The notes under the pieces were generated by a model. That model searched no databases and was not told the DNA's origin. It saw only the letters and a list, made by a program, of their open reading frames with translations. Made by a program: the position numbers and the translations under genes. From assembly GCA_034359265.1 (NCBI GenBank), contig CP136896.1, forward strand, positions 11,253,501 through 11,317,500: a DNA stretch of 64,000 nucleotides, given 5' to 3'. Source of the stretch: Canna indica. Taxonomy: Eukaryota > Streptophyta > Magnoliopsida > Zingiberales > Cannaceae. Positions 12,390 to 21,233 of this stretch are shown piece after piece. Numbering within the stretch: position 1 is the first letter of the stretch; each line of letters starts with the position of its first letter.

Positions 12390-13072
12390 GGTCTCGTTTG
12401 GTTGACATGATAAATAACTTTATGCAGAAAATTATAATTCACATGAATTAATTTTCTATATGTATTTCTTGAAAAGTATCTAAAAAGTATTTGGTTGATA
12501 AAAAATTAATTCATAGGAAGTGCAACTTCTCCCCTAGAACATGTTTGGTTGACATGAGTATTTCCTAGGAAGTACATATCAAATGATTAATATATCTTTT
12601 TTAAAATCTTTTTATAAAATAATATTTTAATTTATATGCATTAGTATATATATGAAAAAAAAATTATAAATTAATATTTTAACATATATATGTAAAATAT
12701 AATATATTTTTTGCATATATAATTAATATAATATATACTTTATTATATATGAAAAATTAATTTTTATTTATAGTTAATATGAAAAAATTACATATTTTTA
12801 TTAAAAACAAATTAAATTAAAATAAATATATAAATAATTCAAGGATTATCTAATCTATAATGTTGGGAATATAAATTATAAATTTTGTACTAAATGCAAA
12901 TGTGAGGATGAAATTGATTTTTTCCTTCAAATACAATGCAGGAAGTGCAACTTACTCGGGAAGTTGTACTTCCTACAAAATGCAGAAAGTGTGTCAACCA
13001 AACATGAACATTTTTTTCTACTTTCTGGGAAGTACAACTTCCTGCAGAAAATAATGTCAACCAAACGAGGTC
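12390..13072. mobile_element. Tourist-like (PIF/Harbinger) MITE
   Basis: The left end is GGTCTCGTTTGGTTGACAT and the right end is the complement of GACCTCGTTTGGTTGACAT. A TTA duplication lies on both sides (12387-12389 and 13073-13075), as PIF/Harbinger elements make. The interior is very AT-rich, and a second GTTTGGTTGACAT motif near 12543 suggests one copy inserted in another. Confidence 0.8.
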
Positions 13073-13184
13073 TTAGATGACATAAATTACATTTGAGTTT
13101 TTAGTCTAAAAAAAGATAAATGATGGCTTAAATGATAAAAAGATTAATACCTACTTAGCTCATTTTGAGGTATTTTTAGGGGTG

Positions 13185-13550
13185 AGCGAGTTTAGGTACC
13201 TTGTATTCTTTATGATACTCGAATCCTATCTTATATAAGATTGATTCATAGGTTTTGGATTCGAATCCTATCCTGTTAGGACTTAGAACTAGATCCTATC
13301 CGAAACTTATGGTATAATACATGTTTCTTATAGGTTCTGAATATATTGTTGAAACCTATTCATTTACAGGTTTCATGTATGGTACAAATTTTGGATACTG
13401 ATTCCTTAATTTTAAATCGAAATCGGAACTAGTTTCTTAACTTTTTTATTTCGAATCCTACTCGAATTTAATTCAGGTCTACTTAAAACCTACTCGATCG
13501 AATAAATTTCAATCGATTCTACGTCTATTCGATATTCATGCACCCTCCTA
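13185..13550. mobile_element. Possible hAT-type MITE
   Basis: The left end reads AGGGGTGAGCGAG and the right end GCACCCTCCT, roughly inverted, and the interior repeats words such as GAATCCTATC and CTACTCGA. The flanking 8-mers do not match exactly, so the boundaries are uncertain. Confidence 0.4.
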
Positions 13551-14064
13551 AATTTTTGGCATGCTTGTGCAATTTTGCCTTTCATAATATGGCTTGAAAT
13601 GGGGTTTGGAGTCTTTTAAAACATGTATTGTCATCCTACTGATGTAGGACTAAAATCCTCCCAACAATAATAAAAGTAAAAGAGTAATGTGATATTATAT
13701 ATAAGTTAAGTTGAAAATAAATTTGAACACTTTTAAAAAATAATTGATGGATTTTATTTTAATTTTTCCATTGATTTAATCCCAGCTCATTTTCATCCTC
13801 ATAGAACTAATTAAGGTACTCCACAATGAATTATTTTAAACTTCAAGAAGAAGATAACACTCATCATGTAATAAAATAATATATCTTTTGCTTAAATTTT
13901 GGTTATATATTTAGCCATTACACATAAGACGCAACACAAGGGATCAAGCACATGATTAATAGGTCAAATGCCTAGATGTTTAGCCACAAGAGGTAGGTGG
14001 ATTGACTGTAATAAAATAACCCGAGTTTTTTAAAATAAAAAATTACTTTTTTACTTGTTCAACC

Positions 14065-14568
14065 TAGAGGTGACAATGGGCTAGGACGGCCCATGAGCGG
14101 CACGAGCCCGACCCGATTCTGGGCCGTGACTGACTCAGCCCGATTCTAGGCCATGCCTGACTCGGCTTGACTGTGCTCAAGGGGCGGCCTAGGCTCGTCC
14201 CGTTGAGCACGTGGGCCATGCCGAGCCCGGCACGGCACGAGCCTGGACTTGCGTCCACAGGCTAGGCCTAGCCTGGTCTGCGCTCAAGTCTTGCTTGATT
14301 TTTTATGCTAGGCTTGAGTATAATATGTTATACTTACTAAAATTATATAAGAACCGATAATTAGTCTTGGTGTGGTGGTTAGTTCCTTTAAAAAAATAGT
14401 GAAGGTTAGTGATTTGAGTCTCATCACCGACCTTCATATTTCTTCTTTTTAATAATTCGGGCCGGTCCGAGCCCAGCCCGAGCCCGGAGGGGCGGGCTCA
14501 GGCCCGAGCTGGGCCGCCCCTTTGAGCAGTCAGGCCGTCGGCTCAGGCACGGCTCATTGCCACCTCTA
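14065..14568. mobile_element. hAT-type MITE rich in GGCCCGAGC words
   Basis: The ends are TAGAGGTGACAATGGGC and the complement of TAGAGGTGGCAATGAGC. The flanking 8-mers, GTTCAACC (14057-14064) and ATTCAACC (14569-14576), differ at one base. The interior is very GC-rich (GGGCCGTGACTG, GCCCGGCACGGC) against AT-rich surroundings. No coding capacity. Confidence 0.85.
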
Positions 14569-14756
14569 ATTCAACCGTGAAATTTCAATTTTTGTCTTGC
14601 ATGCAACATGTGTTTTTTCCATTCACCTAACTATTGTTGTAAATCATAACAATTAAAGTAAAAATAAATAAATATATATTTTAAAAACAAAAAATTGAAT
14701 ATAATTACATGATGAAGATGGGATATTTTTTCTAATTTGATAATATAACAATGGGT

Positions 14757-15014
14757 AAATTACATTTTTGCCCATCTACTTTACTCTTATTGTATTTTCA
14801 TTTTTTTAATTTTTGAAAAGTACACTTTCACTCACTCAACTATAGATCATCGATCCTCTTAATTATTTTCCTAATAAATTTCACTGCATCATGATGACGT
14901 GAATTATTTTATATTTTAAATAAAATATATTTAATGGTGAACACTAAATTAAATGAATAAATTTAACATTATTTTTATAATATCTTTTTTTATATTTTTG
15001 AAAAGTATATATAT
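14757..15014. repeat. AT-rich repeat, also present at 24041-24090 and 25570-25755
   Basis: The segment around 14824-14866 (CTTTCACTCACTCAACTATA and following) recurs at 24047-24089 on the other side of the gypsy relic. The stretch near 14870-14980 recurs near 25575-25690. Together with a reversed terminal-like segment near 26430-26470 this suggests an older repetitive element into which the retrotransposon inserted. Confidence 0.5.
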
Positions 15015-15222
15015 TATTCTTACCTGAAGTCAGCGTGAGGTTGATCCCGAAGATGTCGGGCTCATGATGGTGAATCCCTCGTAATTAATGTGGATAAGAG
15101 TATCCTTATATGAACGAGTGGAGCCCCCGGGTTGAGTCGTTTGGCTTGACTTGAGTTTGGTTTATGTATGTGGGCACTTTTGAGCCTAATCAGGTCGGGC
15201 CCAGAGGTACTAGTCCAGTTCA
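15015..15222 (-). repeat. Left LTR of the gypsy relic (deleted copy)
   Basis: From ACCTGAAGTC to GAGGTACTAGTCC it aligns in order with the right LTR but lacks the segment equivalent to about 23220-23440. The start is TATTCTTACC where the right copy has TGTTCTCACC. Confidence 0.65.
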
Positions 15223-15726
15223 CAATCCTCGAGCTTGGTCGGAGTCCGAGGACTACTTGCCGAGCTCTAAAGTAGTGTCGTCTTCCGATCTCGACTTGAT
15301 AGAGAGACATCGACTTGGATCAGTGTGCTGACTATGAGACCTCAGTGAGGATTAGGGTTTTTGGAGTTGGTGTGATGGTTGAATGGTGGAAAGGATGCCT
15401 TTTTGTATGCCGCCACCTGTATAATTATTAATTCTAACAAAAAGTAATTATTACCAAAGATCTAATTGACAATTTCTAAGGTGCCTTAAATGTTGGTTGT
15501 TGACTGACAAGCATGATCCCCTTAGTGGGTAGATGACGAATAACCGTTAGAGTGACAGTTCCGCTTGGGCCTATAAATAGCCCCATGTATTTTGCATTCT
15601 ACATGTTTGAGCTTTCCATGGAGTGGGAGTCGTCGAAGATGATCGTTCCTCTGGGAGTCATGAGCAGATCAAGGATCATCATGAGTTCACACCGTCGGAC
15701 TTAAGAGGAGAGAGGGAGGTGCAAAC
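15223..15726. other. Non-coding inner 3' region of the gypsy relic
   Basis: No reading frame is recognisable. The + strand has a TATA-like CCTATAAATAG at about 15570 followed by a GC-richer stretch, which could be promoter-like, but the element's coding strand is the other one, so I do not assign a function. Confidence 0.35.
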
Positions 15727-15806
15727 TTGTAAGGGATTTGAGGCTGAAAGTAATAACATTGAGGCCGACGAGCCACGCTAGTAAAATCGAGTCCTAGTCG
15801 TTATAA
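15727..15806. repeat. One unit of the gypsy tandem array, left of the CACTA insertion
   Basis: This copy (GTAAGGGATTTGAGGC... to GAGTCCTAGTCG) matches the units at 18401-18920. It shows that the array was continuous before the CACTA element inserted. Confidence 0.75.
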
Positions 15807-16387
15807 TTCACTATTAGAAAACTGCTCTTATGCGGCAGCTATCGCGGTAGCACAACCGTCGTAGAAGGCCTCCTGTGACCGCCGGAGCCCGTCTCAAAAT
15901 TTCGTCGTTGAAGATCATGTCGCCCGTCGCAGAACCGTCGCGGTCTCGTAACTAATCTCATCTTTGCTACCGCTATCGTGGTAGCAAAATCGTAGAAAGG
16001 TGGTCTTCTGCTACGGCTGCCGCGGTAGCAAAATCGTAGCATATATCAATTTTATTTTTTTAAAAAATAAAAAATTAAATTTTTTATTTAGATTAGTCTA
16101 GTAAATAGATATTAAGTGTCAATATGTGTTACATCTTTTCCAATTAAATTAGGCTGCACCATTTTTTACCCAAAACTTGTGAAAGAATCTCCAATTTCAC
16201 ACAATCAGAGGAAGCAAAATTAACAACTTGAGATAGGTAAGGTCATAAAGGTATCACCTAGAGCATTATTGGTGAAGATAAACATGAAGATAATTTAAAT
16301 GATGTCTACAATTTTCATCTGTGACATTTACATTAGGATGTTTCCATCGTAGCCTTGAATATGTGCATTTTTCCACATTAAATGAAA

Positions 16388-16595
16388 TCATAATGGAGAA
16401 AGAAAATGGCACATATATCTTGAAAGAGTAGTCCTGACCAATACTCTAGAAAGTAGAGCACATTTTTTATGCAGTTCTCCTTTCATAGATAGAACATTTT
16501 CTTTCTCACATGGAGATAGAATTTCCATATATTCTTGAAATAAGGAAGCATCCTTTATCTCATTAGGTACTATGTACCAAAGATGTACCTCCCTG
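16388..16595 (-). pseudogene. Captured exon of a 4'-phosphopantetheinyl transferase
   Basis: On the - strand, after a TTTGCAG acceptor near 16596, the exon reads REVHLWYIVPNEIKDASLF, then YMEILSPCEKENVLSM and LSRVLVRTTLSRY. This matches the N-terminal part of plant Sfp-type phosphopantetheinyl transferases, which load the prosthetic arm onto carrier proteins. One exon only is visible, near full identity in style but with a short deletion after KGEL, and no catalytic second half. The flanking intron-like sequence shows it came from genomic DNA. It is a transposon passenger, not a working gene. Confidence 0.65.
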
Positions 16596-16865
16596 CAAAT
16601 AGTGAATAAGGCAAGTTCCATACATTATGTTAACAGGACTAGAAATGTCACTAAATCACTCTCAAAGTTGCATTATGTACAAGGTCAAATCATTCTTTGG
16701 CTGCCAAATACATTATTGAATAAATTAATTAAGGGGAAAAAATTGATATGAAAATGGATTACAACAAAGAATTCTACCAAGCTAGTAAAACAATCAGCTC
16801 ATAATCAAAACTTTTTATACCCAACTCATCCTGAAAGTGCAAACTTTCTCAAAATAAGTTGCTAG

Positions 16866-17348
16866 CAAAGTTGTGTTTGATCAAATTTTGAATTGTGAAT
16901 CGTGTATCGTTTCGTATCGTACGATACATAATCATATTCATAAAAAGCATAAATACCAAAATTACATACATAGAACATAAAGAAAATACTTAAAAAACCT
17001 GATTGCAGCGACTTGTCGGCGTCGGTATCGCGATTGTAGATGTCGCCTCTCGCGTGAAGTCACCGCGTCGGGTGAGGGGGATTGAAGAAAGGAAGCTCGC
17101 GTGTCACGCATGAGCCTATGAAGTCGCGGCAGAGGAAGCATCGTCGCGTGAAATCGCGCTAGTGAAGGCGTCTGCGAATCGCACATCTGAATCGCCTGAA
17201 TTGCAGATTCAGAATCGCATCGATTTAGGCAATTCGTATACGATTCATGATAAAAAATGATTCATATATGATTTTCGAATTGCTGGAATCCCGAATCGAA
17301 TCGAATCGTGCGATTCAAACCGTGAATCACACGATTCTAACAACAGAG
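16866..17348. mobile_element. hAT-type MITE nested in the CACTA element
   Basis: Exact 8-bp duplications GTTGCTAG lie at 16858-16865 and 17349-17356. The ends are CAAAGTTGT and the complement of CTCTGTTGT. Inside, the arms are rich in GAATCG/CGATTC words and a GC-rich core covers about 17000-17170. No coding role is evident. Confidence 0.85.
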
Positions 17349-17559
17349 GTTGCTAGTACTTATTCTAAAGATGCAGAGTTGAGTGATTAGATGGATTTTT
17401 TTGCTGATACTTTTACCTAGCATCTTCTTTTTAGACACAGACACATGGATGTGCAACTTCTTTTTAGAAGTTGGACCTGGATTGAAGTAAATAAAAGCAT
17501 TCAATAACTGATCAATGAAATGCTAGCAACTACTTAAGATGAAAAAAATGGAAGTACAA

Positions 17560-17824
17560 ATACTAGGCAATCTCAAATCAGGAATAAGCTTTCTGTATCG
17601 TCTTAGAGCATCTTGAAATCCATCTCATGGTCTGCCATTTGGATAGAAACTAAAGATATCCGGGTCATGAGCGGATGCTGCCAAAAACAAATGTTTGATA
17701 TCATATACAACATATAATATAGTGATAGACTTGATTTCTAAAGAAGTTTCTAATAGCATATAACCTTACCATCACCAAAACCAAAACATGGGATCAGGTT
17801 GTCTTCATCAAATGTTGATAAGGT
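17560..17824 (-). pseudogene. Captured two-exon fragment of an RGLG/copine-type E3 ligase gene
   Basis: On the - strand the first part (17824-17770) reads LSTFDEDNLIPCFGFGD and ends at a GTAAGG donor. A 92-bp intron follows to a GGCAG acceptor at about 17678. The next part (17677 to about 17560) reads ASAHDPDIFSFYPNGRP, a stop, then DGFQDALRRYRKLIP. This matches the copine/vWA domain of plant RGLG RING ligases. An intact intron with the correct phase shows the capture was of genomic DNA. The in-frame TGA and the fusion to ARP6 sequence at 17825 make it non-functional. Confidence 0.75.
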
Positions 17825-18108
17825 TCGAGGGAGACAAAGCAGAGCTTCTCCTTGGCGTGGTTAATGATGAGGGTCTTGTCCATGAGGTTGACGGAGTGGT
17901 AGGAGACGAGCTCCTTGAGGTAGTTGGTGAGTGCGTTGCCACCAAGATCGAGGCGCCTGATCCCGTAGTTGAGGGTGAAGTTGTGAACCGCAGGAGCTGC
18001 GTGGGTGAAGGAGAAGCCACAGACTACGACGAGGCTATACTGGGAACGGATGTGGCGGCGGCTAGCCACGTAGAGGTGGACGAGGGAGGGGGAGTCAGCG
18101 ACGCACAA
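17825..18108 (-). pseudogene. Captured ARP6 (actin-related protein 6) exon fragment
   Basis: The - strand frame reads YSLVVVCGFSFTHAAPAV, NFTLNYGIRRLDLGGNALTN and YLKELVSYHSVNLMD, then AKEKLCFVSLE. This matches the actin-fold core of plant ARP6, a subunit of the SWR1 chromatin-remodelling complex that deposits H2A.Z. The frame is open for about 95 codons but lacks the rest of the protein and changes directly into RGLG sequence at about 17824. It is the third passenger of this CACTA element. Confidence 0.8.
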
Positions 18109-18400
18109 AGAGCGAAAGTCCTACACCAATGGCGACTGCTACGAGGGCATATATCGATGCAACCTCAAAGGAAAGAGTTAATTAGGGCTTCACGGGTAAT
18201 GAGCGGAAAAAAAAAATTGCGGGATTTGCGACGATTTTGCGACGGCTACTGGCCGTCGCAAATTTTGGTCGCTAAGCGGTCACTGTGCTGTAGCAACTGC
18301 GACGATATTTCGGATGGTCACAATGTCATCGCTAGCTGACGACACCGTCGCATTGGCGACCGCAACTAGGCCGTCGCAAATCATTAAAGTTTTAATTGTG

Positions 18401-18920
18401 TAAGGGCTCTGAGGCCGAAAGTAATGCCGTTGAGGTCGATGAGTCAGGCTGGTGAAAACTGAGTCCTAGTCGTTGTAAGGGCTTTGATACCAGAAGTTAT
18501 AGCACTGCGATCGACGAGTGAGGCTGGCGAAAATCGAGTCCTGGTCGTTGTAAGGGCTCAAAGGTAGGAAGTAATGGTGCTAATGTCGACGAACCAAGCT
18601 GGTGAAAACCGAGTCCTGATTGCTGAGGGCGTGGGAGCTCGAGATAGGCACTTAGGATGGTGAGCCAGACTAGTGAAAATGGAGCTCTGGTCACTATGAG
18701 AGTGGAAACCCGAGATGGGCACTAAGGCCAGCGAGCCAAACTGGTGAAAATCAAGTTCTGGTCACTAAGAGAGTGGGAGCCTGAGATAGGCACTAAGGCC
18801 AGCGGGCCAGACTAGTGAAAATCGAGTTCTGGTCGCTGAGGGAGTGGGAGCCCGAGATAGGCACTAAGGTCGGTGAGTGAGACTGGTGAAAACCAAATTC
18901 TGATAGTTAAGAGAATCAGA
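18401..18920. repeat. Tandem array of about 71-75-bp units in the gypsy relic
   Basis: About six and a half units begin CTGGTGAAAA or CTAGTGAAAA. The first two full units are about 75 bp and contain GTTGTAAGGGCT; the later four are 71 bp and contain GAGATAGGCACT. The array continues the unit at 15727-15806 on the other side of the CACTA insertion. Such arrays are common in untranslated parts of plant gypsy elements. Confidence 0.85.
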
Positions 18921-19242
18921 GAGAGGCGCTTAAGACCGAGGAGGATTGGTGCGTCAGCATAGGCGCAGGGCAAGAGCTGTCTCGAGATCGTGGAGGTTCC
19001 TCCTATGCATGCTATGAGATAATTGCGAGCAATCTGGACACAAAGAAAATGTGCAAGAAAAGAGGGTGATATTATTAATAACTGTTGTAATAGTACATCC
19101 TGTCGCACCGAGTGCTGAGCTTGGCCTATGCATGGTGGTACCTCGTTAAAACCTTTCAATAGAAAAACCCAATGTAAGGAAACTGTCATGAAGGAAAAAG
19201 AGTACGTACACTGAACACTTATAGTTTAAGGGAGAGAACTTA

Positions 19243-19564
19243 GCTGTAGTAGGCCCGTAGGGAGGCCGCGTTCCATGATCGTGGGAGTTCTCATTCAGAG
19301 AGTTCAACAATTTTGTAGGCGCCTTTATCGAGGACTTCGGTGATCCTGTAGGGGCCTTCCCAATTCAAGGTGAGATTTCCTTCTTCAGTTGGTTTCATTT
19401 GGGGTTCGATCTTTGAGAGGATCATGTCTCCTTCTTCGAAGCTCCTTAGTTTGACATTCTTGTTGTACTTTCGAGCTATCTTGAGTTTCATAGCCTCTTC
19501 TCTTATTCTAGCGAGTTCTCGCTATTCCTTGATGAGGTCGAGCTTGGCCTGATGGTTTTCTGAA
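19243..19564 (-). pseudogene. Ty3/gypsy integrase C-terminal fragment
   Basis: The - strand reads ARIREEAMKLKIARKYN, then FEEGDMILSKIEP, NWEGPYRITEVLDKGAYKI and, after an in-frame TGA, LPRSWNAASLRAYYS. This is the standard C-terminal end of gypsy polyproteins in plants. An upstream TAG (after DLIKE) also interrupts the frame. The upstream part is continuous with 21234 once the Pack-MULE and one 9-bp duplication are removed. Dead relic. Confidence 0.85.
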
Positions 19565-19879
19565 GGGTAATTACCTGAATATATCATGAACTATGAACTT
19601 TGTCTCAAATGTATCATGAACTTTGACTTCTTAAAATTGCATCCTCAACTATCACATTTGTATCAATTGCATTCATTCGTCAAAATTTCGTCAGCTACCC
19701 CATTAACCCTGTGACGTGGCATGCACACGTGGACTAAAAAATTATTTTTTAAAAACCTGATTAAAAAATTATTTTTTCAAACTATATTTTTTATATTTTT
19801 TTTCAACATTCCCCCGGTCAAACTTTATTTTTTTGCAACACGTGGCATGCACACATCTCGCTTGCTCTCCAACCCTCAA

Positions 19880-20725
19880 CATAGCGATCCCCTTGCCCCA
19901 CCGCCTCCACTCCGACCACCCCCACCCGGCGATCGCCGCTACACCCCCCGTCGCCGCTTTGTCCCAGGACGAGCTGAAGTGCGTCGCCACCCACCGCGTC
20001 GTGGAGCTGGTCGAATCCAGCATGGTCCTCAGCCTGGGCACCGATTCCACTACCACCCACGCTCTCGACCGCATTGGCGAGCTGCTTCACTACGGCGTCC
20101 TCCGTGACGTCGTCGACATCCTGACCTCCGAGTGGGTGGCTGGTCATGCTTTTACTGCCGGAATCCCCCTTGCCGATCTCAACACCCACCCCCGTCGTAG
20201 ACCTATCAATCAACGGCACGAATGAGGTCGACCAGGCCCTCAACCTCGTCAAGGGCCGAGGCGGGTCCCTCCTCCGCGAGAAGATGGTGGAGGGAGCCAG
20301 CCGCCGCTTTGTTGTCATCGTCGACGAATCCAAGATCGTCTCCCGCCTTGGGGCCAACGGCCTCGCCATCCCCGTGGAGGTCATCCCCTTCGGCTGGGTC
20401 CTCACTCTTCGCTGCCTCCAAAGCCTCTTCGATGGCATGCCAAGCTTCAATATCAAGCTGAGGACCGCCTCCACCAACGCTAAAGCCAGTACCTTTGATG
20501 AGAATGGGGTGGAATTAATTAGAACCATTTGTCATCGACAACAAGAATTACATTGTGGAGTTGTTATTTGAGGATAGAATCCATCGCGACTTGAATTTGA
20601 TCAGCGACGAGATTCTGAGGATTACCGGCGTGGTCGAGCACGTGATGTTTCTTGGATTAGCGTTGTCGGCGATCATAGCGAGGAAAGATGGGGTGGTGGT
20701 GATGATGGAGAATGAGACCAAGTGA
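19880..20725 (+). pseudogene. Captured ribose-5-phosphate isomerase pseudogene
   Basis: RPI interconverts ribose-5- and ribulose-5-phosphate in the pentose phosphate and Calvin cycles. The frames read in order: AALSQDELKCVATHRVVELVE, SSMVLSLGTDSTTTHALDRIG, a frame change near 20190, VVDLSINGTNEVDQALNLV, KGRGGSLLREKMVEGASRRF, GLAIPVEVIPFGW, a frame change near 20521, then FVIDNKNYIVELLFEDRI and ILRITGVVEHVMFLGLAL to TGA. It covers almost the whole length of plant RPI without introns. The usual GTGSTA is GTDSTT and DGADEVD is NGTNEVD, so catalytic residues are altered. With two frameshifts it cannot be functional. Confidence 0.88.
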
Positions 20726-20785
20726 AATGACATCTGAAAGCTTGGACTGCTGCTTTTTTGGTGTTGGCCACTGCCCATCCTGCAT

Positions 20786-20923
20786 GAGCCTGATGAAGTC
20801 GACACTGCCAACGACGTCGACTACATGGCGCGAGCTCAGTGGCTTTGCGCCGCATTGCTCAACGCCAACGACGGCCTCGTCTCCGTCGCCTCCCTCATGG
20901 TCGGCATCGACGCTGTGAACTCG
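20786..20923 (+). pseudogene. Captured VIT-like (nodulin-21 type) transporter fragment
   Basis: The frame reads EPDEVDTANDVDYMARAQWL then CAALLNANDGLVSVASLMVGI and DAVN. This matches the start of plant vacuolar iron transporter homologues, where RAQWLRAA.LGANDGLVS is conserved at the first membrane helix. After DAVN the sequence becomes an Arg/Gly-rich translation of low-complexity DNA, so only about 45 residues were captured. It lies directly after the RPI fragment and would form a chimeric transcript with it. Confidence 0.8.
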
Positions 20924-21233
20924 AGGCGGCGGCGAGGGCGGAGGCAAGGAAGAGGAGGAGGAGGCAGCGTTGACAACGGGGACAGAGGCAAGAGGGAGGA
21001 GGATGAGTTTTGAAAAAAAAAACAAAAAACAAAAATTGAGAAAATAATTTTTTAATCAACGTGTGCATGCCATGTCACATGGTTAACAGGATAGCTGACG
21101 GAATTTTGACGGAGGGATGCAAGTGATACAAATGTGATAGTCGAGGATGCAATTTGGAGAAGTCAAAGTTCGGAATACATTTGAAACAAAGTCCATAGTT
21201 CAGGATATATTCAGGTAATTATCCTTTTCTGAA

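Larger units (their letters stand above)
15809..18400 (-). mobile_element. CACTA element carrying three host gene fragments
   Basis: The left end is CACTATTAGAAAA and the right end is the complement of CACAATTAAAAC, both CACTA-like. Subterminal blocks at 15828-16045 and 18190-18385 are dense in short GC-rich words such as GCGGTAGC and GCGACGG, as CACTA transposases bind. TAA flanks both sides (15804-15806 and 18401-18403), but two extra T bases sit before the left CACTA. No transposase is present. Inside lie fragments of a phosphopantetheinyl transferase, an RGLG/copine ligase and ARP6, all on the - strand, plus a hAT MITE. It interrupts the gypsy tandem array. Confidence 0.8.
19565..21224 (+). 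mobile_element. Pack-MULE with ribose-5-phosphate isomerase and VIT-like fragments
   Basis: Terminal inverted repeats of about 190 bp begin GGGTAATTACCTGAATATATC on the left and, complemented, GGATAATTACCTGAATATATC on the right. The 9-bp duplication TTTTCTGAA at 19556-19564 and 21225-21233 is exact and is the length Mutator elements make. There is no transposase. The 1.3-kb GC-rich interior carries two host gene fragments on the + strand: nearly all of a ribose-5-phosphate isomerase (about 19880-20725) and the N-terminal part of a vacuolar iron transporter-like protein (about 20786-20923). The element is inserted in the integrase of the gypsy relic. Confidence 0.93.

Noticed and set aside
15570..15580. 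TATA-like CCTATAAATAG on the + strand in the gypsy relic
   Set aside because: The element is coded on the other strand and no gene follows on this strand, so a promoter call is not supported.
19818..20528. Reverse-strand frame of 236 codons in the Pack-MULE
   Set aside because: It overlaps the recognisable RPI fragment on the + strand and has no domain of its own; high GC content explains the open frame.
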